The position numbers were made by a program, and so were the translations under genes. The notes under the pieces are model-generated. The model was not told the DNA's origin. It did no database searches and was given only the letters and a program-made list of their open reading frames with translations. A DNA stretch of 64,000 bases, taken from the NCBI GenBank assembly GCA_029866005.1, contig JARXAE010000004.1, positions 1 to 64,000 on the forward strand. The letters run 5' to 3'. Shown here one piece after another: positions 51,534 through 60,892 of this stretch. Source of the stretch: Fimbriimonas sp. (GTDB lineage Bacteria; Armatimonadota; Fimbriimonadia; Fimbriimonadales; Fimbriimonadaceae). Each line of letters begins with the position of its first letter. Within the stretch, counting starts at the first letter, position 1.

Positions 51534-53056
51534 CCGGAACCCATCAGAAAGTGTTCGTCGTTGATTTTGGCGGGCAGTACACCCAGCTCATCGTTCGCCG
51601 TGTGCGAGAGCAGGGTGTCTACAGCGAGATGGTTCCCTGGAACGCCGCCTTTGAGCGGATTTCCTCGGAAAAACCCACAGCCGTAATTCTGAGCGGAGGG
51701 CCGCGTTCAACTTTGGAAGAGGGTGCGCCCGATTTAGATTTCTCTTGCCTCGACGGAATTCCGGTTCTCGGAATTTGCTACGGCCAGCAGCTGATGGCCA
51801 AGAAACTCGGCGGAGTAGTTGAGAATGCTTCGCACAAGGAGTATGGACTTCGGAATTTGAGTTCCAAATCTGGGTTGGTTGCTCTGATGCAGGACGACCA
51901 GGTTTGGATGTCGCACGGTGATCAAGTCGTTTCCGTACCGGATGGCTTCAAGGTGACTTCATCAACGGATTCGTGCCCGGTTGCGGCAATGGAGAACGTT
52001 GGTCTGAAGCGGTTTGGTGTCCAGTTCCACCCCGAAGTGACTCACACAACTTCCGGCAAGGCTCTTCTGAAGGGATTCTTGGAAGAAGCCGGATTGGTCG
52101 GGGACTGGACGACAGAGAACTTTGTGGAAGAGGAGATTGCCAAGATTCGGGCAATGGTCGGTCCAGAAGAGAAGGTTCTTTGCGCGGTTTCCGGAGGTGT
52201 TGATTCTTCCGTCATGGCGGCACTCCTTATTCGAGCGATTGGAGATCGGGCGGTATGCGTCTTCGTTGATCACGGTCTATTGCGCTACCGCGAGGCCGAT
52301 CAGGTGATCGAGACGTTCGGTGGTCACTTCCATGCAAACCTGAAGGCGTACTACGAACACGATCGATTCTTCGGAGCTCTTGCCGGCAAAAAGGACCCGG
52401 AAGTCAAGCGCAAGACGATTGGCGAGCAGTTTGTCCGAGTTTTTGAGGATCATGCTAATGAGCTTCAGGGCTGCGATTGGTTGGCACAGGGAACACTCTA
52501 TCCCGATGTCATCGAGAGTGGGTCTTCGACTGCGGCCAAGATCAAGACTCACCACAATGTTGGTGGCTTGCCCGATTGGATGCGGATGAAGCTTATCGAG
52601 CCACTTCGCTGGTTGTTCAAAGACGAAGTCCGAGCCGTTGGTCGACTTCTTGGATTGCCAGACGAAATGGTTGATCGCGAGCCGTTCCCTGGTCCTGGAC
52701 TTGGCGTAAGGATTCTCGGTGAAGTCACTCCGGAAAGGGTGAGAATGGTTCAGGAGGCCGACTGGATTTTTCGCTCTGAACTTCGGAAGCGTGATCTTCA
52801 TAAAGGCATTTGGCAGTCCTACGCGGCGCTCCTTGATGTGAAAAGCGTCGGTGTGATGGGTGATGAGCGCACCTATGAGCAGCCAATCGTTCTGCGTGCA
52901 GTCGAGAGTGAGGATGCGATGACTGCGAGGGCCGTCAATATCCCATTTGACGTTCTAGAATTAGTCGCCAGCAGAATCGTCAACGAAGTTGATGGTGTCA
53001 ACCGAGTGTTTTACGATCTAACCAGCAAGCCCCCGGCTACGATCGAGTTGGAGTAG
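51530..53056 (+). CDS. guaA: GMP synthase (glutamine-hydrolysing)
   Basis: 508 residues. GuaA converts XMP to GMP using ATP and glutamine. The GATase class I domain has catalytic Cys 83 in LGICYGQQLMA and the His/Glu pair in FGVQFHPEVTHT. The PP-loop ATPase has VLCAVSGGVDSSVMAALL (about 218-235). The C-terminal dimerisation domain ends NRVFYDLTSKPPATIELE, the canonical end PPATIEWE-type. A 50-nt gap without a clear terminator follows, then a convergent glycosyltransferase gene. Confidence 0.97.
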   Translation: MTGTHQKVFVVDFGGQYTQLIVRRVREQGVYSEMVPWNAAFERISSEKPTAVILSGGPRSTLEEGAPDLDFSCLDGIPVLGICYGQQLMAKKLGGVVENASHKEYGLRNLSSKSGLVALMQDDQVWMSHGDQVVSVPDGFKVTSSTDSCPVAAMENVGLKRFGVQFHPEVTHTTSGKALLKGFLEEAGLVGDWTTENFVEEEIAKIRAMVGPEEKVLCAVSGGVDSSVMAALLIRAIGDRAVCVFVDHGLLRYREADQVIETFGGHFHANLKAYYEHDRFFGALAGKKDPEVKRKTIGEQFVRVFEDHANELQGCDWLAQGTLYPDVIESGSSTAAKIKTHHNVGGLPDWMRMKLIEPLRWLFKDEVRAVGRLLGLPDEMVDREPFPGPGLGVRILGEVTPERVRMVQEADWIFRSELRKRDLHKGIWQSYAALLDVKSVGVMGDERTYEQPIVLRAVESEDAMTARAVNIPFDVLELVASRIVNEVDGVNRVFYDLTSKPPATIELE

Positions 53057-53106
53057 CACTCAATAGGGCTTCTTACTTCCCGCGGACATTGTGCCAGATT
53101 CATTGA

Positions 53107-54015
53107 CTAATCGCGACCAGAACTAAAAAGAACTCGGCAGAATGTGGTCAGCTTTTCTCGTTGTCCGACGATAGCTAGTGGAATTCCGGCGATAATCCTC
53201 GCTACTGCGCCCAGAAAGTTGAGGACTCTACAGGTTGCAGCAGGGAGCGATCCCGATGTGATCCTGAAATAGAGACACTTGCCGTAGTTGTATCGCGCAA
53301 CCGACCGCCAACGATTTTGCTTTGAACTCGATCCTAACTCGTGCGTGAACTCCGCCCGCGGATCGTATACGATCCTCCCTCTTTGCCGTAGCCTGTGGCA
53401 AAGCTCCGTGTCCTCACAGTATAAGAAAAACCTCTCATCGAAGCGTGGATCAGCATCACGGCGGACCATCAGACATGCGCCCATTACCTGATCCACTTCG
53501 CTTGCTCTGTCGGTAGGCAAAAGCCTTGTACGCCAGTAGGAGCGACCAAAGCGCCGAGCGATGCCATCCAGAAAGAATTGCTCCAGAAACACTGCACTCA
53601 GGGTGAGCCTCCCCGCCACGGATTCCTGAAGAGAACCATCTGGATTCAAGAGTCGACCGCCTGCCGCAATCACCGAAGGATCAGAGAAGTTTGAGGCAAG
53701 CTGCGCAATTGCCCCTGGATGAGCGTAGGCATCCGAGTTAAGATAGAGAACAAGGTCGCCTTCAGCGTGGACTAATCCGAAGTTGTTCGCCCGACCAAAC
53801 CCTAAGTTCCGCGACGACGTGAGTGTAAGCGAACCTGGAAAGAGCCTCGGTTTCACCTCTCGCAGCATCTCGACCGAACCGTCGGACGAGGCGTTATCCA
53901 CCACGATCACCTGCGAAACCGCTTGTCCAACCAGAGCCTCCAAGCACCGCCGAAGCTGCTCGCAAGTGTTGTAGCTCACGATAATCACGGTAACGGTTGA
54001 CGATTCGGTTTCCAA
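53107..54015 (-). CDS. GT2 family glycosyltransferase (rhamnosyltransferase-like)
   Basis: 302 residues from TTG 54015. The GT-A domain starts TVTVIIVSYNTCEQLRRCL and has VDNASSDGSVEML (about 36-48), RNLGFGRANNFG, and the metal-binding LYLNSDAYAHPGA (about 90-102). The acceptor part has VDQVMGACLMVRR and FDERFFLYCEDTELCHRL (about 200-217), the ED motif of the rhamnosyltransferase-type family. A C-terminal hydrophobic region may attach it to the membrane. It probably acts in surface-polysaccharide assembly; kdsB lies nearby, but no other glycan genes do. No ATG is available, so the TTG start is used. Confidence 0.85.
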   Translation of the reverse strand: METESSTVTVIIVSYNTCEQLRRCLEALVGQAVSQVIVVDNASSDGSVEMLREVKPRLFPGSLTLTSSRNLGFGRANNFGLVHAEGDLVLYLNSDAYAHPGAIAQLASNFSDPSVIAAGGRLLNPDGSLQESVAGRLTLSAVFLEQFFLDGIARRFGRSYWRTRLLPTDRASEVDQVMGACLMVRRDADPRFDERFFLYCEDTELCHRLRQRGRIVYDPRAEFTHELGSSSKQNRWRSVARYNYGKCLYFRITSGSLPAATCRVLNFLGAVARIIAGIPLAIVGQREKLTTFCRVLFSSGRD

Positions 54016-54048
54016 CTCAACAAGCGTACATTAAAACTGTTAACAAGC

Positions 54049-54054
54049 TACAAT
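54049..54054 (+). promoter_or_regulatory. -10 box of greA
   Basis: TACAAT ends 9 nt before the greA ATG at 54064. AGAGGA lies in between, so either a very short leader or a nearly leaderless transcript is produced. No convincing -35 box. Confidence 0.45.
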
Positions 54055-54063
54055 AGAGGATTC

Positions 54064-54537
54064 ATGGCAAATGCAATTCAAGTGACCCAGGAGGGCTTTG
54101 ACAAGCTTAAGAAAGAGCTTGAAGAGCTACAAGGGCCGACCCGTATGAGGGTCGCAGAGGCGATCCGAGAGGCGAAGTCGCACGGCGATCTTCGTGAAAA
54201 TGCCGCGTATCACGAGGCAAAACTGAACCAGACCCGGCTCGAAAGCCGAATCAATGACCTAGAAAAGGCGCTCATGTACGCCAAAATCGTCGAGCGGAAG
54301 GACGATGGGGGAGTAATCGCTCAGCTTGGTTCGGTCGTCAAGGTTTTGGATGAGGAGTTTGGGGATGAGATCTCCATTACCCTTGTCGGCTCATTCGAAG
54401 CTGATCCAGCTCAGGACATGGTATCTATTGGTTCGCCACTCGGTGAGGCAATCCTCGGCAAGATCGTTGGCGATATCGTCGAAGTTGCGGCTCCCGCAGG
54501 AACGAGCCGCTACAAGATTCTGCAGATTCAGAGCTGA
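54064..54537 (+). CDS. greA: transcription elongation factor GreA
   Basis: 157 residues, the family length. GreA rescues backtracked RNA polymerase by stimulating transcript cleavage. The N-terminal coiled coil (about 8-75) carries the tip acidic residues in GDLRENAAYHEAK (Asp 40 and Glu 43). The C-terminal FKBP-like domain has ISIGSPLGEAILGK (the SPLGxALLG motif). It starts a run with a lipoprotein and kdsB, which follow within a few nucleotides. Confidence 0.97.
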   Translation: MANAIQVTQEGFDKLKKELEELQGPTRMRVAEAIREAKSHGDLRENAAYHEAKLNQTRLESRINDLEKALMYAKIVERKDDGGVIAQLGSVVKVLDEEFGDEISITLVGSFEADPAQDMVSIGSPLGEAILGKIVGDIVEVAAPAGTSRYKILQIQS

Positions 54538-54538
54538 T

Positions 54539-55144
54539 ATGAGACGTTGGCTTATGGGGGTTCTCGGAGGTTGCCTGCTTACTGGTTGCAGCGGCGGAGA
54601 CGCCACGGTTGCCGAAAGGCCTGTAAACCGGCAGATTGGAAGCCAAATGAGCGAATTTCTTTCGCCATCTCAGACGTGTATTCTCAACGGTCGCCGCCGC
54701 CTGTCACTCGGCGAGCCTGCTGAGCGTGCATTGGCGGTTTTTCCTCGTCCGTCACGCGGATTTCCCATTGAAGAGATCGTGCCAGGATTGCCAGAGGGAT
54801 TCAAGTCGGTCGGATGGGAATCCAATACAGACGGGTTTGGCGCAGTGGTTTATGAAAACCAGATCGTCCTTCTCATGCGGCAGTTCGAAGCGCTTGACAC
54901 CGAACAGTTTGCGCAGTTTTTGGAAGCCATACAGGCTGTCAATCCCTCGTTAAAGTATGATTTAAGGGTTGCGAACGGCGTGGACTATTGGTTCGCGGCA
55001 GATTCCAATTCTACTCAAGTAATCTCTCGAATCCCGTCCAAAACGAAGGCGTATCAGGTGACGCTATCTCTGGGTGAAAGCCACTTGATGGCGGCGATGA
55101 ACCTGATTCCACCTGCCGGAGAGGTGTCGAGTATTGCCAGATAA
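54539..55144 (+). CDS. predicted lipoprotein, unknown
   Basis: 201 residues. The N-terminus MRRWLMGVLGGCLLTGCSGG has a clear lipobox (LLTG-C, Cys 17), so it is a lipoprotein. The rest shows no recognised domain. ATG 54539 is used because the longer frame upstream lies inside greA. The gene follows greA by 1 nt and overlaps kdsB by 11 nt. Its presence in this run does not suggest a function. Confidence 0.65.
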   Translation: MRRWLMGVLGGCLLTGCSGGDATVAERPVNRQIGSQMSEFLSPSQTCILNGRRRLSLGEPAERALAVFPRPSRGFPIEEIVPGLPEGFKSVGWESNTDGFGAVVYENQIVLLMRQFEALDTEQFAQFLEAIQAVNPSLKYDLRVANGVDYWFAADSNSTQVISRIPSKTKAYQVTLSLGESHLMAAMNLIPPAGEVSSIAR

Positions 55145-55853
55145 CCTCATCGTCATCCCAGCGCGGATGGCATCGACCCGCTTTCCCGGTAAGCCATTAA
55201 TTGATCTATGTGGCAAGCCAATGATTCGGTGGGTGTACGAGAAAGCTGTTCTTTCAGGGGCTGCCGAGCGGGTTATCATCGCAACTCCTGATCAGCAGAT
55301 TCTCGACGTCGCCAAGAATTTTGGAGCGGAGGCGATTCTCACCCGAGATGACCACCCTACTGGATCGGACAGAATTGCGGAGGTAGCCCTCAAGATTGAA
55401 GCCGACGTTTACATCAACGTTCAAGGAGATGAGCCCCTGATTGACCCCGATACGATCAGGGCGGTTTCAGAGCCGTTTCGGGAGAGCTCCGCGCAGATGG
55501 TCTCTGCCTGGGCTCCGCTCCCGAGGGAAGCAGAATCGAATCCGGCGATTGTCAAAGTCGTCACCGATCTTGTCGGAAACGCGTTGTACTTCAGCCGCCA
55601 CGGAATTCCATTCCCTCGCTCCGAAAGAACGCAGTCTCTCAAGGGCCACATTGGAATTTACGGATACCGCCGAGAGGTCCTACTTACTTACCCAAGCTGG
55701 TCGCAATCCCCACTTGAGTTAGCAGAGAGCTTGGAGCAGCTTCGTTTTATGGAGCATGGGATTCGGATTCGCATGGTTGAAGTAAAGCCTTCCGGACCAG
55801 GAATCGACACCCCAGAACAAGCCGCCGAAGTTCGCGAAATGATGTTGAAATAA
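55134..55853 (+). CDS. kdsB: CMP-Kdo synthetase KdsB
   Basis: 239 residues from TTG 55134, which has GGAGAGG 8 nt upstream. KdsB activates 3-deoxy-D-manno-octulosonate with CTP for lipid A-core assembly, implying an LPS outer membrane. Motifs: VIPARMASTRFPGKPL (about 6-21), TRDDHPTGSDRIAE, INVQGDEPLIDP, NAIYFSR-like NALYFSRHGIPFPR and HIGIYGYRREVL. The next gene, relA, starts after 58 nt. The other Kdo genes (kdsA, kdsC) are not in the window. Confidence 0.93.
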   Translation: MPDNLIVIPARMASTRFPGKPLIDLCGKPMIRWVYEKAVLSGAAERVIIATPDQQILDVAKNFGAEAILTRDDHPTGSDRIAEVALKIEADVYINVQGDEPLIDPDTIRAVSEPFRESSAQMVSAWAPLPREAESNPAIVKVVTDLVGNALYFSRHGIPFPRSERTQSLKGHIGIYGYRREVLLTYPSWSQSPLELAESLEQLRFMEHGIRIRMVEVKPSGPGIDTPEQAAEVREMMLK

Positions 55854-55911
55854 CCTATACTTACCTACCCAAGGCAACGCAACGGAGCGGTAGCTAAGGC
55901 ACAACGCTAAG

Positions 55912-58128
55912 ATGCGCCCACCACTCGAAATTCCGCACGACTGGGAAGAGACGGACGACCTACATCGTCTGTTCACGAAGTTGCGAGAGGCGCGCTCAGA
56001 TGCTGACATTAAAAAGATTCGCTACGCCTACTATGTAGCTGAAAGTGCTCATGTCGGGCAGGTTCGCAAGTCCGGGTTACCTTACATCTTGCACCCGGTT
56101 GCCGTTGCGGAAATCCTGGTTGACCTAGGAATGGATGACAACACGATCTGCGCGGCATTGCTTCACGATGTTGTCGAAGATTCCGAGATGTCGCTTGAAC
56201 AGATGCGCGAACTCTTTGGGGAGGAAGTTGCCCATCTCATCGACGGGGTTACCAAGCTCGCTCTCAAACCCCTCGAAAATGCCACGACCAGAGAGCGAAA
56301 GGCGGCTGAAACGGCTCGGACCGCCGAAACTCTAAGAAAAATGCTTTTGGCGATGGCGAAAGACTTCCGGGTCATGGTCATCAAACTTGCCGACCGGCTG
56401 CACAACATGCAGACCCTGGATGCGATGGAACCTGCGAAGCAGGTCCGCATTGCTGCCGAGACCTTGGACATCTATGCTCCTCTCGCCGCCCGACTTGGAA
56501 TCTGGCAGATGAAATGGCAGCTCGAAGATTTAAGCTTTAAGTATCTCCATCCGTCCGAGTACGACGACATCACGGCAAAGGTGAATCGAAGCCGAAACGA
56601 ACGTCTTGCCGATATCGAGCAGTCGATCGTGATGATCAAAGAGCGGACGCAGGAGCGGGGGATCAAAGTCGTCGAGATTCGAGGAAGGCCGAAGCACCTC
56701 TATTCAATCTACAACAAGATTGTCAAACAGGGCGTCGAGTTTGAGGAGATCTACGACCTGCTTGCAATCCGGATCATCCTCGAAGAAGTCTCAGACTGCT
56801 ACGTGGTTCTTGGCATCGTTCACGAGATGTTCATCCCCATGATGTCGCTCTTTTACGACTACATTGGAAACCCAAAGCCTAATGGCTATCAGAGCTTGCA
56901 TACCAAGGTTTTGGGTCCAACTGGTACGCCGCTGGAGATTCAGATTCGCACAACGCGAATGCACGAGATTGCGGAGTTTGGGGTCGCTGCGCACTGGACT
57001 TACAAGGAAGGCGAGCAAGCAGAAAAGGAGATTGCGACATTCTCAAATCTGCGCCAGCAACTTTTCGATTGGTCCAGTGATGCACGGCTGTCCTCTGACT
57101 TCCTGCGTTCGCTCTCCACGGACCTTTTCGCCGAACAAGTCTTCGTCTTTACCCCCGGTGGGGATGTCATCGACATGCCCGTGGGTTCTACCCCCGTTGA
57201 CTTTGCGTTCCGCGTCCACACCCAGATCGGGATGACACTTGTGGGCGCAAAAATCAATGGCGCAATCGCCCCGCTTTCGACCAAGCTTCAGAACGGAGAC
57301 GTCGTGGAGATTGTTAACCGATCGAACGCGACCCCTTCGTTGGATTGGCTTGAGTACGTTCGCTCAGCCCACGCTCGCAGCAAGATCAAGGCGTATTTCC
57401 GTAAACAGAGCCGAGAACAGCACGCAGCTCGGGGAAGGGAAGCGCTCGTTTCCGAGCTCAAAGCGCAAGGGCTTGAGCCTAAGCAGTACGTTGGCGATGA
57501 GAAACTGGAAAAACTCGCCAAAGAGTTTGACTCAACGGAAAACGGGCAAGATTTGCTGGCCAAAATCGGCAGCGGATTGCTGACGGTTCAGAAGGTTGTC
57601 AGCAAAATTCGCGGCGATCTCCCGGCTGCCCCGGCTGGAGATCGCATCGAGGTGTCCAAGACCCGGGAGGGCAAACTTAAGCTCCATGCCGCCGGGATGA
57701 AGGACGTGCTTCTCGCTCGTGCAAAGTGCTGTACCCCGATTCCTGGCGATGAGATCGTTGGTTACGTCTCACGAGGCCGTGGAATCATGATTCACCGCCG
57801 CTACTGCCCACATGCCATGAAGATGGTAGAAACCGAGCCTGAGCGCCTCCTGCGCTTCCACTGGCCCGCAGATGGTGCCGTCTATAGTGTTTCGATTAAG
57901 GTCGTGGCAATCAACCGTCAAGGGCTGCTGATGGAAGTCTCGACAATCTTTGGTGAATCCAAGACCAACGTCTCGGCCGCCAATATTCGGACGTCCTCCA
58001 ACAACACTGCAGAAATCGAGGCAACCATTGAAGTGACTGATACGAGTCAACTTGCCACGGTGATGACCAAGATTGCGAATTTTAGCGACGTCATATCAGT
58101 GCTGCGAATCAATACTCGGCTCCGCTAG
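55912..58128 (+). CDS. relA: bifunctional (p)ppGpp synthetase/hydrolase, RelA/SpoT
   Basis: 738 residues. The long Rsh enzyme makes and degrades (p)ppGpp. HD hydrolase: LHDVVEDSEMS (about 83-93) and LADRLHNMQTL; the ED and HD pair and the RFG-like loop make hydrolysis likely. Synthetase: RGRPKHLYSIYNKI, YDLLAIRII, GNPKPNGYQSLHTKV. Then a TGS domain (VFVFTPGGDVIDMPVGSTPVDFAF, about 408) and a C-terminal ACT domain (about 657-738). It starts 58 nt after kdsB and ends 15 nt before a permease gene. Confidence 0.95.
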   Translation: MRPPLEIPHDWEETDDLHRLFTKLREARSDADIKKIRYAYYVAESAHVGQVRKSGLPYILHPVAVAEILVDLGMDDNTICAALLHDVVEDSEMSLEQMRELFGEEVAHLIDGVTKLALKPLENATTRERKAAETARTAETLRKMLLAMAKDFRVMVIKLADRLHNMQTLDAMEPAKQVRIAAETLDIYAPLAARLGIWQMKWQLEDLSFKYLHPSEYDDITAKVNRSRNERLADIEQSIVMIKERTQERGIKVVEIRGRPKHLYSIYNKIVKQGVEFEEIYDLLAIRIILEEVSDCYVVLGIVHEMFIPMMSLFYDYIGNPKPNGYQSLHTKVLGPTGTPLEIQIRTTRMHEIAEFGVAAHWTYKEGEQAEKEIATFSNLRQQLFDWSSDARLSSDFLRSLSTDLFAEQVFVFTPGGDVIDMPVGSTPVDFAFRVHTQIGMTLVGAKINGAIAPLSTKLQNGDVVEIVNRSNATPSLDWLEYVRSAHARSKIKAYFRKQSREQHAARGREALVSELKAQGLEPKQYVGDEKLEKLAKEFDSTENGQDLLAKIGSGLLTVQKVVSKIRGDLPAAPAGDRIEVSKTREGKLKLHAAGMKDVLLARAKCCTPIPGDEIVGYVSRGRGIMIHRRYCPHAMKMVETEPERLLRFHWPADGAVYSVSIKVVAINRQGLLMEVSTIFGESKTNVSAANIRTSSNNTAEIEATIEVTDTSQLATVMTKIANFSDVISVLRINTRLR

Positions 58129-58143
58129 CGCGTAGGACAAGAG

Positions 58144-59334
58144 TTGAACGAGATTCTTGAAGCCATCACCAACATGCGCGAGAACTTTCGCCGCACTGTT
58201 CTGACCTCCAGCGGGGTCATGGCTGCGACCATTGCGGTCGTGCTGCTGGCGAGCATCGCGATCGGCGTTCGAAAGGACTTTACCGAGCAGGTCCAAGACC
58301 TTGGAGTCAACACCCTGATCGTCATTCCCGGCAAGCTGAGCGGAGGCTTTAACTTCAACCTGGGAGGTGCTTCCTATCTCAAATTTGCCGACGCTGAGCG
58401 AGTAGCGAAAGTAAAGGGCGTTCAGAGCGTTGGAGCTTGGACGTTCGTGGGCGGCGGAGCGACTTATGGGGGGAACGAGGCGGCGAGCTTCTTGGTTGCG
58501 ACAACGCCGACTTGGTTCAAGATGAAGAAGTTCGATCTTGAGGCGGGTCGTCTCCTGACTTCTGCTGATGATCAGCGGGATGTGGTCGTCATTGGCTCAA
58601 TTGCAAAGCAGGGTCTGTTTGGGGAGAAGCCTGCGCTGGGCAAAAAGATCAAAATCAACGGGCGGATGTTTGAGGTGATCGGGGTCACCAAGGACGACAC
58701 AAAGGATGACTCTCTGATGTCGATGGGAAGTTTTCAGAACCTCATCTACATCCCATTCGCGGGGCTTCACAAGCGGGTTCCAACCTCCCAGACCGATCGG
58801 CTCCTCATACAGCTTGACTCCAAAGTTGAACCCGAACAGCTTCTTGGGACGCTGAAGGCGGAGTTCCGGAAGACGCTTGACGAAGAGCAGTTTGATATCC
58901 TCACCCAAAAGGACTTGCTCAAGGTCGTTTATAAGTTCACGGATATTCTCCAGTGGCTCTTGGTTGGACTTACTGGGATCGCGCTTTTTGTTGGCGGTAT
59001 TGGCATTCTCAACGTGATGATGCTTTCGGTTGGAGAGCGGACGTCGGAAATCGGAATCCGCAAAGCTCTTGGCGCGACCCACTCGTCCATTTTCAGACAG
59101 TTCCTGGCGGAGAGCGTCGGCATTTGTCTATTGGGCTCGATTGTAGGATTGTTGTTCAGCGGCTTCTGTTGTCTGCTGCTTGCGCGGTTCTCGCCCATCA
59201 ATCCCATTGTCACTTGGCAAACCGTCTTTGGCACGCTAGGCGCCTCGTTTGTCACAGGCGTTCTGAGCGGCATTGCACCCTCAATGAAGGCGGCAAGAAA
59301 AGATCCTGTTCGTGCAATTCAGAATCTGGGCTAG
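58144..59334 (+). CDS. MacB-type ABC transporter permease
   Basis: 396 residues from TTG 58144 with AGGAC upstream. An N-terminal membrane segment (about 20-40, VMAATIAVVLLASIAIGV), a periplasmic MacB core (about 45-255, with KMKKFDLEAGRLLTSADDQ and GKKIKINGRMFEVIGV) and three C-terminal membrane segments with NVMMLSVGERTSEIGIRKALGATHSSIFRQFL, the FtsX/MacB permease signature. The partner ATPase is not adjacent. In MacB-like systems it would export or act as a mechanotransmission protein. It is convergent with the next gene. Confidence 0.9.
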   Translation: MNEILEAITNMRENFRRTVLTSSGVMAATIAVVLLASIAIGVRKDFTEQVQDLGVNTLIVIPGKLSGGFNFNLGGASYLKFADAERVAKVKGVQSVGAWTFVGGGATYGGNEAASFLVATTPTWFKMKKFDLEAGRLLTSADDQRDVVVIGSIAKQGLFGEKPALGKKIKINGRMFEVIGVTKDDTKDDSLMSMGSFQNLIYIPFAGLHKRVPTSQTDRLLIQLDSKVEPEQLLGTLKAEFRKTLDEEQFDILTQKDLLKVVYKFTDILQWLLVGLTGIALFVGGIGILNVMMLSVGERTSEIGIRKALGATHSSIFRQFLAESVGICLLGSIVGLLFSGFCCLLLARFSPINPIVTWQTVFGTLGASFVTGVLSGIAPSMKAARKDPVRAIQNLG

Positions 59335-59342
59335 GCTCGGGC

Positions 59343-60239
59343 CTACTTCGGTTTCCAGACGGGAGTCACCCGAAGCCAGGTGTCTAACAACTTGCCAACT
59401 TTGCCCAATGACTCGGCAGAGCACTTGTCAACGGTGTCCTCGAGGGTGTGCCAGTGCTCGTAATCGAAGTCAATCAGATCAACGGTCGGGATTCCTGCGG
59501 CGTTCATGGATAGGTGGTCGTCAAAGATCTCAGGGCCGTACTCCATTGGGAACGTCTTTTCAAGGCCGACCTTCTTGGCGTGACGGTACAGGGCTACGGT
59601 CACCTTCTGGGCTTTTTGGTAGCTGTTTGGCTCGACCGGGACTTTTAGGTCTTTGTCGCCGATCATGTCGAGGAGGATTCCATAATCGGGCTTTGGCGGC
59701 TTGAGGTGACCTGAATAGTAGGTCGCGCCAAGAAACATCTCGCTGAGTTCGGGGCCGAGGTCTTCGCCGTCGAAGAAGGCGTAGCAGACGCCGATGTCTT
59801 CGGGGAGGGACTTGTTGAGTCGCATCAACTCAAGCAAAACGGCGACGCCCGAGGCGCCGTCGTTGGCTCCCATGATGGGCTTCGCCGCTTTCTTAGAATC
59901 GTTTTCCTGGTCTGCCGATGGGCGAGTATCCCAGTGGGCGGCGAGCACGACACGGACTTTTGCCTTTTCCCAGTTGTGAAACGCGAGGACGTTCCACATT
60001 TCGACATCTTTGTTGGTCTTGCTCCGCTGATGCCGGAAGGGTTGGAGCTCGGCCCGGGCGCAGTGCTTACGCGACTCTTCAAGAATCATGTCTCGGCACT
60101 TGATGTGGGCCGGAGAGCCAGGAGTTCGGGGACCTAGGTCACACTGTTTTGTTAGCCAGTTCCAGGCTCGGGCTTGGTCAAACGCCTCGGGTGTCTGTGT
60201 CAACGCGATGTAGCCGAGAAGGAGGGATTGGATAACCAT
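59343..60239 (-). CDS. M28-family peptidase / glutaminyl-peptide cyclotransferase-like
   Basis: 298 residues with a signal-like N-terminus (MVIQSLLLGYIALTQTPEAF). It matches glutaminyl cyclases of M28: LAAHWDTRPSAD (zinc His, about 120), GANDGASGVAVLLEL, FFDGEDLG (catalytic Glu, about 166), DHLSMNAAGIPTVDLID (about 250) and HWHTLEDTVDKC (final His). These enzymes form pyroglutamate or act as peptidases; the fold does not decide. The start codon is inside the preceding gene by 40 nt. It is convergent with the permease, with no terminator between. Confidence 0.82.
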   Translation of the reverse strand: MVIQSLLLGYIALTQTPEAFDQARAWNWLTKQCDLGPRTPGSPAHIKCRDMILEESRKHCARAELQPFRHQRSKTNKDVEMWNVLAFHNWEKAKVRVVLAAHWDTRPSADQENDSKKAAKPIMGANDGASGVAVLLELMRLNKSLPEDIGVCYAFFDGEDLGPELSEMFLGATYYSGHLKPPKPDYGILLDMIGDKDLKVPVEPNSYQKAQKVTVALYRHAKKVGLEKTFPMEYGPEIFDDHLSMNAAGIPTVDLIDFDYEHWHTLEDTVDKCSAESLGKVGKLLDTWLRVTPVWKPK

Positions 60240-60787
60240 CGGAATACCTGAGATTGTACGCCTTTTCCGCGAACGACCTCTCCAATGGTGGGACGAACGA
60301 TTCGGCTAGGAGTTTTGAATTCCCAAATATTGTTGTATCCAAATCCGCCTTTGGCGAGGCTGGCGGGCATTGCGACTTTGTATCTCTTGTCGGCGTCAAG
60401 CGGCTGGTTGAGTTCGCCGATCGTAACAGACAGGATTCGAGAGCCGATTGGCTTGGTCGGATCGAAATTGATCTTGGCTGCACTCACCTGGAGGAAGCTA
60501 CTGAAAGGAGAAGGGAAGAAGCTGACGCTTTTCTCGAAGGCATCTTTGAGCTGCTTTCCGGTGAGCTCTACTTGCCAGAGTTCATCGGTGTCGTAGCCGA
60601 GACATTTAGAAAGGTCCTTGTTATCAGCGGACTCTTTGATTAGACCATCAACAATGAGAGCAACTTCGGTTCCGGCCTCCCGGTTGATAAGATCGGCGAT
60701 GGATTGTCCAACTGCCGAATCCGCACCGATACCGGCCGCCGCGAGGGCAACAAGGCAAAGGGCTAACAGAGTTCGGGCTGATCTCAT
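60200..60787 (-). CDS. stand-alone 5'-nucleotidase C-terminal domain protein
   Basis: 195 residues. An Ala-rich signal peptide (MRSARTLLALCLVALAAAGIGADS) is followed by a domain resembling the 5'-nucleotidase C-terminal fold: ADLINREAGTEVALIVDG, a DELWQVELTGKQLKDAFEKSV segment (ltGxxlxxxle motif), SSFLQVSAAKINFD, and YKVAMPASLAKGGFGY near the end. In full-length enzymes this domain binds the base and follows a metallophosphatase domain; here that catalytic domain is missing and no remnant lies upstream. It may bind nucleotides or another ligand extracytoplasmically. The ATG at 60787 is chosen by the signal peptide. It overlaps the M28-like gene by 40 nt, so they may be cotranscribed. Confidence 0.7.
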   Translation of the reverse strand: MRSARTLLALCLVALAAAGIGADSAVGQSIADLINREAGTEVALIVDGLIKESADNKDLSKCLGYDTDELWQVELTGKQLKDAFEKSVSFFPSPFSSFLQVSAAKINFDPTKPIGSRILSVTIGELNQPLDADKRYKVAMPASLAKGGFGYNNIWEFKTPSRIVRPTIGEVVRGKGVQSQVFRWLSNPSFSATSR

Positions 60788-60836
60788 TCCGCTACTTCTT
60801 GACGTTTCTCTACAATATCTGTTCCATGAAACACGA

Positions 60837-60868
60837 CAGCCAAAATCGGTGAGTTCCGATTTTGGCTG
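60837..60868. terminator. perfect 13-bp hairpin between rplK and the next gene
   Basis: CAGCCAAAATCGG and CCGATTTTGGCTG form a perfect stem with loop TGAGTT, 24 nt downstream of the rplK stop (minus strand). A short T-containing stretch (TCGTGTTTC) follows on the minus strand, so it likely terminates rplK. Confidence 0.65.
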
Positions 60869-60892
60869 CATTGCCGTGATTAAATGAAGGTT